The notes beneath the pieces are model-generated. The model was not told the origin of the DNA. It saw nothing but the letters and a program-made list of their open reading frames with translations, and did no database searches. This document shows, in pieces, positions 41,727 through 53,917 of a stretch of 64,000 nucleotides of DNA. This DNA is from an uncultured Akkermansia sp. Lineage in GTDB: Bacteria > Verrucomicrobiota > Verrucomicrobiia > Verrucomicrobiales > Akkermansiaceae. A program made the position numbers and the translations under genes. Numbering within the stretch: position 1 is the first letter of the stretch; every line of letters starts with the position of its first letter. The DNA is taken from positions 1 through 64,000 of the forward strand of contig CAJKMG010000015.1 of NCBI GenBank assembly GCA_905200945.1. The letters run 5' to 3'.

Positions 41727-42065
41727 ATGACAGCCATTCAGCACATCCCCGAACGAGCTCCCTTCAATTACGCCGACCTGACCGATTACCGCGAAGGACA
41801 AATTACCAGTCTGGCCCTTGTGCGCTCCAAAGGAGTCAACATGACCATTCTGGCCTTTGACAGCGAACAGCTCCTCCCCACCCACCAGACGCCCGGTCCT
41901 GCGCTGATACAGATTCTGGACGGGACGGCATACTTCACCGTAGGCAATGAAGAAATTAGTCTGCCCCAAGGAAAAAGCCTCCTGATTCCCGCCGGAGTAC
42001 CTCATTCCGTCATTGCCCGGGAACGATTCAAAATGCTGGTTACTTCCATCCTGCCGCTGGATTGA
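41727..42065 (+). CDS. Small cupin-domain protein
   Basis: 112 residues forming one cupin barrel. The first motif region keeps a single histidine (THQTPGPALIQILDGTAYFTVG). The second is the standard GKSLLIPAGVPHSV (Gx5PxGxxH). With one ligand missing in motif 1, metal binding is uncertain; similar small cupins act as isomerases, dioxygenases or sensors. It is preceded by an RNA candidate with a terminator and is convergent with the cobalamin adenosyltransferase gene. Confidence 0.85.
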   Translation: MTAIQHIPERAPFNYADLTDYREGQITSLALVRSKGVNMTILAFDSEQLLPTHQTPGPALIQILDGTAYFTVGNEEISLPQGKSLLIPAGVPHSVIARERFKMLVTSILPLD

Positions 42066-42224
42066 CCGGAAAGTCGTCCCCAGGAGACAACGGAGAACTA
42101 TTCCGGGGAATTGCCACCCGGACATGGATCTGCGGCAAAACCATTCTTTCCGGGCTTCTCCCGACACGGGAATCACGCAGATACGCAACATGCCGGAACA
42201 GGAGGACGGGCGGAAACGGCCTGC

Positions 42225-42782
42225 TCAGGCCTGGGTCTTTTCCCCTGCGGTCAGCGCCTCAAAACGGGCCAGCACCCAGCACAAATCGGAAAGGCGGTTC
42301 AGGAACAGGGCCGTGTTCACGTTGCTCAGGGCATGATCCAGCCTCAGCGCCACCACACGGCGTTCCGCACGGCGGCAGACGGAACGGGCCAGGTCCAAAT
42401 ACGCGGAACCCAGAGATCCTTCCTTGCCCGGGCGGGCCCAGCCTTTGAACCGGATGTCGCATTCCTTTTCCAGCAAATGGGCCTGTTCCTCCAGCCATGC
42501 CACATCCTCCGCCTTAATGCGGGCGTACCCCCTGGCGTCGTATTTGGGCAAATCCTCCTCCATCGTGGCCAGCTCCCCCATGGCTCCCACTAGGCGCGCC
42601 TGGACGCCGTCCAGCATCTCCACCGTCCGGGAGCTTACCCCGGAATGGCGCACCACGCCAATCAGGGAATTTAATTCATCCACCGTTCCGTAAGCTTCAA
42701 TGCGCGGCGCTGTCTTGGGACTCCGCCTGCCGAACATCAGGTCTGTTTCTCCGCTGTCTCCACGCTTGGTAATTACGCTCAT
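42225..42782 (-). CDS. Cob(I)yrinic acid a,c-diamide / cobalamin adenosyltransferase, PduO type
   Basis: 185 residues from the ATG at 42782 (MSVITKRGDSGETDLMFGRR); the upstream frame adds 41 unlike residues. PduO-family motifs: TKRGDSGETDLM (ATP loop, family TKtGDxGxTxL), YGTVDELNSLIG, and RSVCRRAERRVVAL with the LNRLSDLCWVLAR C-terminal helix. It transfers the adenosyl group of ATP to cob(I)alamin, forming coenzyme B12. The organism thus uses adenosylcobalamin, possibly from salvaged corrinoid. Confidence 0.92.
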   Translation of the reverse strand: MSVITKRGDSGETDLMFGRRSPKTAPRIEAYGTVDELNSLIGVVRHSGVSSRTVEMLDGVQARLVGAMGELATMEEDLPKYDARGYARIKAEDVAWLEEQAHLLEKECDIRFKGWARPGKEGSLGSAYLDLARSVCRRAERRVVALRLDHALSNVNTALFLNRLSDLCWVLARFEALTAGEKTQA

Positions 42783-42940
42783 ACCATGTACCCTACCATG
42801 CCCGCGCCGTCCTGCACGCAAAAAAGAAGGCATATTCCGGGGCAGGAGCCCGCACCATTTTTCCCGGCATATGCCGCACACACTCTCTATTCTTTTGACA
42901 TGCAATAAAAACTATATAAGAAGAATGAATCAATGCTTCC

Positions 42941-43684
42941 ATGCTTCGTCTTCTTGCCGTTTTCCTCCCTCTCTTCATCAGCTTCCTCTTTGAGGCATGC
43001 TCTAAGAAGGAAGACGCCTTGCTGCCCGGAGAAATAATCGTGAACGCATCGGGACTGCCCGGCCCCATACAGGAATGGAAGACGGATTCGGCCTGTGAAA
43101 GATGCCTGACCATCAATCTGGACAATCCGTCTCTTCCCTAGTTCCGCGTCGCTGAGGGAATATCGGAGGCTTATGCGCATGGCGTGAATAATCTCCGTTT
43201 GAAAAGAGGGAATGCCATCGCATCCGCCTTTGAAAATGGAATTTGCTGGGATCTTCCCGTCTCCACGGATATGGCCCCAGAATCTGATCCGGAATCTGAA
43301 AAAGACATGACCCCGGACACTCCCTACCTTTCCGACGATGCCATTCTGGAACATCCTTTCCGTGAAAATGATTTTCTTGTTTTCAGCAAAACACCTTCCC
43401 GGAAACCCGTTTATCCCATCGTGAAATTTATCCGGTCCCCTTACCCGGAAAGAGGGAACTACCAGCTTGTTTACTGGCGTATCCAGAAAAAACCATCCGG
43501 TCCATCCCGGAAAAACGACCTTCAGGCTTTCTCCAATATGGCAAATGAACATATCAACCAGCGCAGAGCATTCATTTTCCTCATTGAGAACGAAACACCC
43601 TGCGGAGAAGTATTTGACTATCTGAATGCCATTGACGGGAGAGACACGCTGGTGGGCGTAACCTTTTCCCGTGAAAATGAATAA
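42941..43684 (+). pseudogene. Lipoprotein gene interrupted by an in-frame TAG
   Basis: The frame from the ATG at 42941 encodes a lipoprotein signal (LLAVFLPLFISFLFEAC, C20) and 66 residues, stops at TAG 43139-43141, and continues in the same frame without other stops to 43684. Read through, it gives about 246 sense codons. Translation across the stop (NPSLP-stop-FRVAEGISEAYAHGVNNL) keeps normal codon use and protein-like sequence. One base change would restore it. The product is an unknown envelope protein. Either a recent nonsense mutation, an assembly error, or a restart at the GTG 43184. Confidence 0.75.
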
Positions 43685-43787
43685 CGTCTCCCAACAAGGA
43701 TTCATCAGGGCTTTCCTCCCCCCGCTCCTCCTCATCATGACACGTCAGGCCGTTTGAAACTTTTCCCAACGGCTGTACAACCCCTGC

Positions 43788-45020
43788 ATGACCCGGACCA
43801 GAGATGAATTGGCGGCGGAAACCGCACCATCCGTCAAAGCGCCTCTCTGGACGCGAGACTACATCCTGGCCTGCTGCGCCAACTTAATGACGGGGCTGGC
43901 CTTCTATGAACTGGTGCCCGTTCTCCCGCTGTATCTGACGGGGCAATTGCAGGTCTCCTCCGGCTGGCTGGGCTGGATTATGTCCATTTATGTTCTGGCC
44001 GCCATTATCTCCCGTCCCTGGTTCGCACACCGGGTGGATACCGGGGACCGCAAGAAGATTTACATCACGGTTTACATTCTGCTGGCCCTGTCCTTTTCAG
44101 GGTATGCTGCGGCCGCCACCGCCCTGGCGTTTTTCCTGACGCGCTTCATACAGGGCCTGATCTGGGGAGGCATGACCACCTCCGGCCCGACAATGGCGGT
44201 GGATATCATCCCCCCTGCCCGCCGCGGGGAAGGCCTGGGCTTCTTCGGCATGACAATGACGCTGGGCATGTGCCTGGGCCCCGTCATCGGCCTTCAGGTA
44301 TACCAGCAGTACGGCTTTTACGTAATTACCTGGAGCTCCCTGCTCCTGTGCCTGGCCGGAGCGGGCATTGCATCTCTCATCCGCGTTCCCAGGAACCCTG
44401 TTCAGGAACCCGTGTATGAAACGCCTAAAAAGGTACTGGACCGTCTGGTGCTGCGCGTGGGCATTCCGCTGGCGGTAAACGTGATGATCGCCACCTTCTC
44501 TTATGGCGTGGTAGCCGTATATTCCGCCCTGTACGGGGAAATGTACGGATTCAAATACGCCGGACTGTTTTATGCGCTGATGGGGCTGGGCATGCTGGTC
44601 TCCAGATTCATGGTAGGCAGGCAAATCGACCGCGGACGCGTAGCGGAGCTTTCCGTCATCTCCCTGGGCATCCTGACCGTCAGCTTCGGCGCGCTGGCGC
44701 TGGCGCCGCTGGAATGGATTTATTACGCCTCCGCTATCCTCATCGGCTTTGGCTTCGGCATTTTCATTCCCACTTTCCAGACTATGAAGCTGAACATGGC
44801 GGACCGTGGCCACCGGGGAGCCGTCAACTCCACATTTTTCACCGCTTTTGACATCGGGGTGGGTACAGGCATGTTCCTGGGAGGCAAAATTTACGCGTAC
44901 CTGAATCTGAACTGGGCCTTCGGAGCGGGAGCCCTGCTGAATCTGCTGGCAATCGTGTACTTTTACCGCGTTTCCCTGGATCACTACCGGAAAAATAAAT
45001 TGGGCGTGGATTCGGATTGA
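43788..45020 (+). CDS. Major facilitator superfamily transporter
   Basis: 410 residues with about twelve hydrophobic segments and the MFS loop 2-3 motif as RPWFAHRVDTGDRKK (family GxxaDrxGrkp). A repeated half-motif RFMVGRQIDRGR lies between helices 8 and 9. YFLTRFIQGLIWG-like helix 4 and GLGFFGMTMTLGMCLGPVIG helix 5 (antiporter-like glycines) suggest drug/H+ antiport or sugar efflux, similar to YfcJ-type exporters. The substrate is not readable. It is convergent with the LysR gene, 11 bases between stops. Confidence 0.88.
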   Translation: MTRTRDELAAETAPSVKAPLWTRDYILACCANLMTGLAFYELVPVLPLYLTGQLQVSSGWLGWIMSIYVLAAIISRPWFAHRVDTGDRKKIYITVYILLALSFSGYAAAATALAFFLTRFIQGLIWGGMTTSGPTMAVDIIPPARRGEGLGFFGMTMTLGMCLGPVIGLQVYQQYGFYVITWSSLLLCLAGAGIASLIRVPRNPVQEPVYETPKKVLDRLVLRVGIPLAVNVMIATFSYGVVAVYSALYGEMYGFKYAGLFYALMGLGMLVSRFMVGRQIDRGRVAELSVISLGILTVSFGALALAPLEWIYYASAILIGFGFGIFIPTFQTMKLNMADRGHRGAVNSTFFTAFDIGVGTGMFLGGKIYAYLNLNWAFGAGALLNLLAIVYFYRVSLDHYRKNKLGVDSD

Positions 45021-45031
45021 TTTTTCTTCCA

Positions 45032-45949
45032 TCACTCCTGTTCCGGGATGGAAAAAACATCAATTACCCTTTTGGCTGAAGGCCTCACGCGCAGCAACCG
45101 CGGATTCCAGGCCAGGGAAATACTGCGGGACAGCCCGTCCAGCGCCGGATGAGTAACCTTGACAAATCCTTTCCCCAGCTCTTTCTCCGCCATACAGGGC
45201 AGAATCGCCATGAACGCCTCGCTTTTCAACATACGGGCCGCAAAGGGGAAAGACTGCGTTTCACACTGCACCCGCAGCCTGATGCCGAATTCAGCGCAGT
45301 TCCTTTTCAGCAACGCATGAAACCCGGATCCGCTCCCCAGCGTCGCCAGGGGGAACATTTCCAGCAGGCGGAGAAAATCCTCCTTCTTCTCCCGCGCCTT
45401 TTTCCCGGCCAGCGCCGCAGGCACGTACAGCGCATAATCCATGGAGCAAATGACCCGGCTTTCCAACCCTTCCGCCTCCAGCGCGCTGGTACGCACAATG
45501 CCGAAGTCTATATCCATATTCTGGAGCTTAGAGGGAATCTCACTGTTGCGGAGGTTCTCCAGCGCGAAAAGCCACGGCAGCCCCCGTTTCTGGATACTCG
45601 TCAGCACGGGAGCCGCCACCCAAGCATGCAAGCTGTCCCCGGCTCCGATAGTGAACCGGTAGGGCAGATTCCGACTCCGGCTTTTAAAATCATCCAGCAG
45701 GCACAGGCTTTCACTGGCCAGCCTCACCAGCTCCCAGCCGGCTCCGGTAAGAGCCAGCACTTTCCCGCGGCGGCTCGCCAGTTCCACACCGAAGAATTCC
45801 TCCAATTCCTTGATCTGCCGGGAATACAGGCTCTGCCGCGCACTGTCCCCCCGGGCGGCAGCGGCAATGCTCCCGGCCTTGGCCACTTCTATCAAGGTTT
45901 TCAATCGGTCCAGGGACAGTCCCCGTTCTGCGAAAAGATGCTCAAACAT
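45032..45949 (-). CDS. LysR-type transcriptional regulator
   Basis: 305 residues. The N-terminal winged helix-turn-helix (about 11-70) reads SLDRLKTLIEVAKAGSIAAAA...SLYSRQIKELEEFFGVELASRRGKVLALTGAG, the LysR pattern with a slightly altered first half. A periplasmic-binding-type effector domain follows. It is divergent from rtcB, and a perfect dyad in the shared promoter region overlaps its own -35 box, the classic arrangement for autorepression and control of the divergent gene. Confidence 0.92.
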   Translation of the reverse strand: MFEHLFAERGLSLDRLKTLIEVAKAGSIAAAARGDSARQSLYSRQIKELEEFFGVELASRRGKVLALTGAGWELVRLASESLCLLDDFKSRSRNLPYRFTIGAGDSLHAWVAAPVLTSIQKRGLPWLFALENLRNSEIPSKLQNMDIDFGIVRTSALEAEGLESRVICSMDYALYVPAALAGKKAREKKEDFLRLLEMFPLATLGSGSGFHALLKRNCAEFGIRLRVQCETQSFPFAARMLKSEAFMAILPCMAEKELGKGFVKVTHPALDGLSRSISLAWNPRLLRVRPSAKRVIDVFSIPEQE

Positions 45950-45980
45950 AACTTTATAGTTAAAAAATATGAATACTTAT

Positions 45981-46008
45981 ATAATGCAAGAGTCAACAAA
46001 TGCATTAT
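45981..46008. promoter_or_regulatory. LysR-box-like dyad between lysR and rtcB
   Basis: ATAATGCA (45981-45988), 12 bases, TGCATTAT (46001-46008): a perfect 8-bp inverted repeat fitting the T-N11-A dyad type of LysR sites. The complement of the spacer holds TTGACT (45991-45996), a -35 box for the lysR gene. It lies 32 bases from the lysR start and 71 from the rtcB start. Confidence 0.7.
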
Positions 46009-46079
46009 GGTAACAAGGTCACAGGGCGCGAAGGCGCTTTCCGCATATCTCCGCGCCCCTCAACCAAAAGAATAAAACC

Positions 46080-47195
46080 ATGATCACCATTGACGGAAAA
46101 TACACGGAAGCCTGCGTGTTCACGGATGAACTGGAAGACCTGGCCCGCACCCAGATCAGGGACGTCTGCAACCACCCCGCCTTTGAAGGAAGCCGGGTGC
46201 GCATCATGCCGGACGTGCACGCCGGAGCCGGCTGCGTCATCGGGTTCACGGCGGAATTGAACACGGATAAAGTCATTCCCAATCTGATCGGCGTGGACAT
46301 TGGCTGCGGAGTGCTTACCGCCAAACTGTCCGGGCTGCCGGATTTTTCCAGCTTTGACGCACGCCTGCGCGAGCGCGTCCCGTCCGGGATGCACGCCCGT
46401 CCCTCCGTTCATCAAGCTCTGCTGAACGACCCGGAACTGGATGAAGAAATCTCCCGCATCTGCATGGACGTGCTGAGAACGGACAAAGACAGGCACCGCC
46501 GCTCCGTGGGGTCTCTGGGAGGAGGCAACCACTTTATTGAAATAGCGCAAGGGAAGGAGAACGCTTTCCTGTGCATCCACTCCGGTTCCCGCAATTTCGG
46601 CCTGAAGATTGCGGAACGCTACCAGAAAATCGCCGTGGACACTTGTCCGGACGCCTATCTCAAAGAACGCAAGAAAGGACTCTGCTACCTTCAGGGAGAA
46701 GATACGCTGAACTACATGCGGGACATGAAGGTGGCCCAGCGCTTCGCGGCCCTGAACCGCCGCGTGATACTGCATGAACTGCTGGATGATGCGGCAGATC
46801 TGGAAAGTTTCGACACCGTGCACAACTACATTGCGGAAGACCAAATCATCCGCAAGGGCGCCGTCCGGGCCGGACGTGGAGAAAAGATCATCGTTCCCCT
46901 GAATATGCGTGACGGCTCCGTCATCTGCATCGGCAAAGGAAATGAGGAATTCAATTCCTCATCCCCGCACGGCGCAGGCCGCAGCATGTCCCGCAAAAAG
47001 GCAAAAGCCAATCTTTCCCTGGAGGAATTCGAGGCTTCCATGCAGGGTATTTTCTCCACCTGCGTTTCCCGCGCTACGCTGGATGAAGCGCCAATGGCCT
47101 ACAAGGATGGCGAGAGCGTGCTGGACAACATCCATGAAACGGCGGAAATCGTGGAACGCATCAGGCCCGTATATAATTTCAAGGCACCCGAATAG
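46080..47195 (+). CDS. rtcB: RNA-splicing ligase RtcB family
   Basis: 371 residues, somewhat shorter than E. coli RtcB (408). Metal site: D73 and C76 in GVDIGCG, H151 in GGGNHFIE, and H168 in CIHSGSRNFG. The guanylated histidine is H297 in SSPHGAGRSMSRKKA, the RtcB active-site signature. It joins RNA 2',3'-cyclic phosphate to 5'-OH using GTP. No rtcA or sigma-54 activator RtcR is nearby; instead a LysR gene is divergent. A terminator follows the stop. Confidence 0.95.
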   Translation: MITIDGKYTEACVFTDELEDLARTQIRDVCNHPAFEGSRVRIMPDVHAGAGCVIGFTAELNTDKVIPNLIGVDIGCGVLTAKLSGLPDFSSFDARLRERVPSGMHARPSVHQALLNDPELDEEISRICMDVLRTDKDRHRRSVGSLGGGNHFIEIAQGKENAFLCIHSGSRNFGLKIAERYQKIAVDTCPDAYLKERKKGLCYLQGEDTLNYMRDMKVAQRFAALNRRVILHELLDDAADLESFDTVHNYIAEDQIIRKGAVRAGRGEKIIVPLNMRDGSVICIGKGNEEFNSSSPHGAGRSMSRKKAKANLSLEEFEASMQGIFSTCVSRATLDEAPMAYKDGESVLDNIHETAEIVERIRPVYNFKAPE

Positions 47196-47213
47196 CAGGC
47201 GCCCCAATACCCG

Positions 47214-47244
47214 CCCCACCCGGAACATGGCTTTCCGGGTGGGG
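47214..47244 (+). terminator. terminator after rtcB
   Basis: Perfect 12-bp stem, 47214-47225 with 47233-47244, 7-base loop, followed by TTTGTT. It starts 19 bases after the rtcB stop. Confidence 0.8.
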
Positions 47245-47351
47245 TTTGTTGCCATAAAACGCCCGGGAACAGGAAGAATATCTCCCGTTCTCTCTCATCT
47301 TCATGCAAAAGCCCCCTACAAGGACATCCAGCCCTGCAACGTTTCATCACC

Positions 47352-47900
47352 GTGCATTTACTTATGGACACTGCCGGGAACTCATGCCATGCTTCAGATT
47401 CTTCCATGGCTGGGGGGAAAGACAACGGCAAAAAACGGAATAAAAACAGGCTGCGCCAATGGGCCTCCATTCTGGCGATTCCCGTCTTTCTGGTGGGAAC
47501 GGCTCTGTTTTCTTTCCTGTGGAACGTTCCCGTGGACAAGCTCGCGGCTCCCCGCGCAGCGGATGCGCCCGTTGCCGTTCTTTTTAGAGAGCCCTGCTCG
47601 CCCGCCGTGCAGACCATATTCAGAGATTCCTCCCTGCAGCCGACAATTTTTTCCCTGATCAAAAACTATGTGGGAACTGTCACCAATGCCGGGCACCTTG
47701 ATTTCTCCAGCCATGTCCCGCAAGAGATTGAAATACGGATGGAAGGTCTCTCCATCGGCCTGAGCCCTTCCCTGGCCGTCTTCAACTTCCGAACCAAATA
47801 CGGATTCAGCATGCAGGCAAGCAGAAAACCGGACGCCTCCGACCGGGCTATTTACCAGTGGCTGAAAAACGGGATGAAGGCGGAAAAACGGGAGAAATAA
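47352..47900 (+). CDS. Single-pass membrane protein of unknown function
   Basis: 182 residues from the ATG at 47352; later ATGs at 47367 and 47406 are alternatives, the last giving a Lys/Arg-rich start before the membrane segment. One hydrophobic span (about 38-60, ASILAIPVFLVGTALFSFLWNV) follows KKRNKNRLRQW, so the N-terminus is inside and about 120 residues are outside. No motif recognised. It stands alone between a terminator and msrAB. Confidence 0.65.
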   Translation: MHLLMDTAGNSCHASDSSMAGGKDNGKKRNKNRLRQWASILAIPVFLVGTALFSFLWNVPVDKLAAPRAADAPVAVLFREPCSPAVQTIFRDSSLQPTIFSLIKNYVGTVTNAGHLDFSSHVPQEIEIRMEGLSIGLSPSLAVFNFRTKYGFSMQASRKPDASDRAIYQWLKNGMKAEKREK

Positions 47901-48037
47901 GGAAATATTGACACAGGTATCGAACGGAATGAACCCGCTGTTGTCTAATCATTTACCTTTCCGGCAAAAATGAGGAACAACAGATTCCCAGCCTACGGGG
48001 CTACTGCGTCCGAACCGGAAAACGACTCCATACAGCG

Positions 48038-49168
48038 TTGATGAAGCATATTTACTACGGACCATGGACACTGGCCGGACTGGCATGCGCCATTTTGGCC
48101 GCAGTCGCCATGCTCTCTTTTTTTTCCTGCGGGGAAGACGGCCAGGCGAGCAGCAATGACAAACCTCATATGGACAACAAGAATTTAAAAACGATTTACC
48201 TGGCGGGTGGCTGTTTCTGGGGAGTGGAAAAATACTTCTCCCTGATACCCGGCGTTAAGGAAACGGAAGCGGGATACGCCAACGGCTCCACGGCCTCCCC
48301 CACGTATGAAGAAGTATGCAGCGGGAAAACGGGCCATGCGGAAACGGTAAAAATAGTATTTGACCCGGAAGAACTCAGTCTCCCCTTTCTGCTGGAACGG
48401 TATTACTCCATTATTGATCCTGTTTCCGTCAACAAACAGGGGAACGACAGGGGAATTCAATACCGCACAGGCATTTATTATGCGGATGAGAAGGACAAAC
48501 CTGTTATAGAAACGTCCCTAAAAAGGCTCCAGCAGCACTTCAGGCAGCCTCTGGCAATTGAAGTTCAGCCCCTCCGCCAATTTTCACGGGCGGAAAAATA
48601 CCATCAGCGCTATCTGGATAAAAACCCCGGCGGATACTGCCATATTCCATCCGCCAAATTCCAGGAAGCGGCCCAGGCCCGTGAAAACGAACCTGTTTAT
48701 CGGAAAAAATCGGACGAAGAGTTGCGCCGAATCCTGACGCACGAACAATTTGCAGTCACGCGGAATAATGCGACGGAACCTCCCTTCCGCAACGAATATT
48801 TCAATAACGACAAGCCTGGCATTTATGTGGACGTCACGACAGGCGAACCTTTATTTCTGTCCACGGACAAGTTTGATTCAGGCTGCGGCTGGCCCAGTTT
48901 CTCCCGCCCCATTAAAGAAGAACTGATTCAGGAACAACAGGATTTCTCCCACGGCATGCGGCGTACGGAAGTCCGCAGCAAAACGGGAGACGCCCACCTG
49001 GGCCATGTTTTCGCGGACGGCCCGAAGGAGCTGGGCGGCCTGCGCTACTGCATCAACAGCGCCTCCCTGAAATTCATTCCCGAACAGGAGATGGAAGCGC
49101 AGGGTTATGGGAAATACCTGCCCCTGCTTCACCGGGCAGGAGCAGACAGGAGCGCTACGGAAAAATAA
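48038..49168 (+). CDS. msrAB: Fused peptide methionine sulfoxide reductase MsrA/MsrB, membrane-anchored
   Basis: 376 residues. The N-terminus has a hydrophobic segment ending in FFSC (C31), likely a lipoprotein signal. The MsrA domain (about 51-205) has the nucleophile in GGCFWGVE (C59). The MsrB domain (about 224-355) has [12 protein letters not shown] and the catalytic C338 in RYCINSASL. The CxxC zinc pairs of many MsrB proteins are absent. It repairs both diastereomers of methionine sulfoxide, here in the periplasm, using a thiol donor. It is convergent with the L,D-transpeptidase gene. Confidence 0.94.
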   Translation: MMKHIYYGPWTLAGLACAILAAVAMLSFFSCGEDGQASSNDKPHMDNKNLKTIYLAGGCFWGVEKYFSLIPGVKETEAGYANGSTASPTYEEVCSGKTGHAETVKIVFDPEELSLPFLLERYYSIIDPVSVNKQGNDRGIQYRTGIYYADEKDKPVIETSLKRLQQHFRQPLAIEVQPLRQFSRAEKYHQRYLDKNPGGYCHIPSAKFQEAAQARENEPVYRKKSDEELRRILTHEQFAVTRNNATEPPFRNEYFNNDKPGIYVDVTTGEPLFLSTDKFDSGCGWPSFSRPIKEELIQEQQDFSHGMRRTEVRSKTGDAHLGHVFADGPKELGGLRYCINSASLKFIPEQEMEAQGYGKYLPLLHRAGADRSATEK

Positions 49169-49472
49169 TCCGGAGGAACAAACGCGGCCCCGGGAGAACA
49201 AGCGCCATGCATCCTTCAAAAAATACGGACTGTCCGTTCATTCCGCAGATTCTGCGGCTAAGCAGGCGGACTCCCCCCATGCCGCTGCCGGCTGCATTGT
49301 CTTCATTCATCGGCAGCGGCATGGAAGGTTCGGGTTGCTGAGGCAATGCGACTTGCGGCAAATACCGTTTATTAAAACAGCGGCGGCAGACAGTTTTTTG
49401 TTTAAAAAAATGAGTCTTTAAAGAAAAGCGGCAAACTTCTCTTCCGAAAAAGCGCCGGAAACTTTCCTAGCA
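49169..49472. other. intergenic region with clustered palindromes
   Basis: 304 bases between convergent msrAB and the L,D-transpeptidase gene. Three palindromes lie in a row at 49225-49324, then AT-rich DNA (about 49370-49440). No coding frame is supported. The AT-rich end may serve transcription termination of both genes. Confidence 0.6.
49225..49324. repeat. three successive inverted repeats
   Basis: ACGGAC-T-GTCCGT at 49225-49237; CCGCAGA-T-TCTGCGG at 49243-49257; and a perfect 14-bp pair at 49277-49290 and 49311-49324 with a 20-base loop. The third alone could terminate transcription from either side. Confidence 0.7.
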
Positions 49473-50042
49473 TTATTGTACAATCGTAACGGGCGTGCCT
49501 ACTTTAACGGTTTTGAAAAGCGGCACGCAGGAAGAGCGGGTCATGCGGATGCACCCATGGGACTGCGGCGTCTGGAAAACAGGGCCTACGTGCATCCCGA
49601 TGCCGCTGTCCGTCAGACGCATGAAATAAGGCATGGAGGCATCATACAGATTGGAGACGTGATGCACCGCCTTTTCCGTAATGCGGAAATGGCCCACAGG
49701 CGTGCGGTGGGAAGCCGTACCCACGCAAACAGGAAAATCCATGGCGACCTCATCCCCCACCATCAATTGTCCCCTCTGGCGCCCGCGGCTGATCACCACG
49801 CGAGTATTGCCCGGGGTGGCCTTTTTCATAATGTCCGGATTCATCCATTCGTCGTGCACCTCCGTATAATCAACTCCTGCCACGACCACCCTCGCATGCG
49901 GCCCGTAGGAGGTCATGGGTACGGTTGCAGGCACGGTCAGAGGAACCATGCGCAAATTCTCTTCCTGCGGGCCAGAGCAGGAAGCCAACGCCAACGCTCC
50001 CGCTCCGGCAGTGATTAATAAGATATTTTTCGCGTTCATCAT
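49473..50042 (-). CDS. L,D-transpeptidase lipoprotein (YkuD domain)
   Basis: 189 residues from the ATG at 50042 (or the adjacent ATG at 50039). Lipobox LALASC gives lipidated C22. The YkuD domain ends in the active-site signature [17 protein letters not shown], with H162 and C164. These enzymes form 3-3 peptidoglycan cross-links or attach proteins to meso-diaminopimelate, in the periplasm. The protein has no LysM domain. It is divergent from aconitase. Confidence 0.92.
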   Translation of the reverse strand: MMNAKNILLITAGAGALALASCSGPQEENLRMVPLTVPATVPMTSYGPHARVVVAGVDYTEVHDEWMNPDIMKKATPGNTRVVISRGRQRGQLMVGDEVAMDFPVCVGTASHRTPVGHFRITEKAVHHVSNLYDASMPYFMRLTDSGIGMHVGPVFQTPQSHGCIRMTRSSCVPLFKTVKVGTPVTIVQ

Positions 50043-50226
50043 CTTTAACCCTTTCACAGGGTTGGACAATACTGAGAACTTATTTTCAATGTTCCATGAC
50101 GCACTCTATGATTCCTGCGGCATGCATAGAGAAAAAATGTCGGAAAAAATGGAAACCCCGGCGCAAAGAAAAATTACACCGGCTTCGGAAGGGGGGGAAA
50201 AATCCGCTCTCCGTCACACAGATTCC

Positions 50227-50254
50227 TTGCCTTATCACATTTGGCCTGTATAGT
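50227..50254 (+). promoter_or_regulatory. candidate aconitase promoter
   Basis: TTGCCT (50227-50232), 16 bases, TATAGT (50249-50254), 58 bases before the chosen ATG at 50312. Its position also rules against the earlier in-frame start at 50096. Confidence 0.55.
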
Positions 50255-50311
50255 ACCCGCGACTGCCAGGAGGGCAGCCGCCTGTTTACAGTTAACCCTC
50301 TATTCCGCATC

Positions 50312-53065
<2,754 letters not shown>

Positions 53066-53073
53066 CGGGGTAT

Positions 53074-53093
53074 GTGCCGGGCGTTCCCGGCAC
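53074..53093 (+). terminator. hairpin after acnA
   Basis: GTGCCGGG-CGTT-CCCGGCAC, a perfect 8-bp stem 9 bases after the stop. The tail is C/T-rich rather than a U run. Confidence 0.5.
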
Positions 53094-53251
53094 GGCTTCC
53101 CCTCGCGGACGGCCCCCCTTCTGAAGGCGCGGCCCGTCTGCTTCATCCGCACCGGATATACCTGCAACTTCACGGCACGGCCTGATTAGTTCATCCGAAC
53201 TAATTCCAAATTCTTCTTGCAATCCTTCCAGGCTGTTCCTAGAACAAACGC

Positions 53252-53917
53252 ATGGAATATAGATTTGTCTGGACGGGCTTTTTTGCCGTATTCGCCGCCC
53301 TGACGTTCTGCAGCTGTTCGCAGAACGACAAAATGAGGCCGCCGGCCGTCTCCTTTAAAATCCAAAAGGCGCCGGTAGTTCCCCGCACACCCGGCCAGAT
53401 GGGCCGTGAAGTAGGCATTAAAGTTTCCTACATGCCTAAAAACACGTATGCCCGCAAGCGCGCGTCCTCCATGCGACCCCGCTTCATCACCATCCACAGC
53501 ACCGCCAACCCCAAGGGAGACGCCAATGCCCACTCCCGTTACCTGAACAGCGGCAAGTCCCGCAGCCTGAACTGGCACTTTACTGTGGACCAATTCGGCG
53601 CCTACCAGCACATCCCCACTACGGAAACCGGCCACCATGCGGACCATTCCGGCCCGGGCGACCAATACTCCGTAGCCATTGAAATGTGTGAATGCACCAC
53701 GCACAACCCTGTCGTCATCTACAACAAGACGGCCAAACTGACGGCGTTGCTGATGATGCGCTACAACGTCCCCCTGCGTAACGTCGTGCCCCACAACTAC
53801 TGGTCCGGCAAGAATTGTCCCGCTCCGCTGATGACTAATGGGCGCCCCGGATATAAATGGAGCTGGTTCATTTCCCGCGTGGATTATTATTACCGCTGCC
53901 TCCAGGCGGGCAAATAA
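53252..53917 (+). CDS. N-acetylmuramoyl-L-alanine amidase (amidase_2) lipoprotein
   Basis: 221 residues. A hydrophobic start (FVWTGFFAVFAALTFCSC) gives a lipidation cysteine at C20 or C22. The amidase_2 domain shows ITIHSTANPKGDANAHSRYLNS, LNWHFTVDQFGAYQHIP (first zinc His region), ETGHHADHSGPGDQYSVAIEMCE and CPAPLM near the last zinc ligand. It cleaves peptides from MurNAc in peptidoglycan, at the outer or inner membrane face. No cell-wall binding repeat is present. Confidence 0.9.
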   Translation: MEYRFVWTGFFAVFAALTFCSCSQNDKMRPPAVSFKIQKAPVVPRTPGQMGREVGIKVSYMPKNTYARKRASSMRPRFITIHSTANPKGDANAHSRYLNSGKSRSLNWHFTVDQFGAYQHIPTTETGHHADHSGPGDQYSVAIEMCECTTHNPVVIYNKTAKLTALLMMRYNVPLRNVVPHNYWSGKNCPAPLMTNGRPGYKWSWFISRVDYYYRCLQAGK

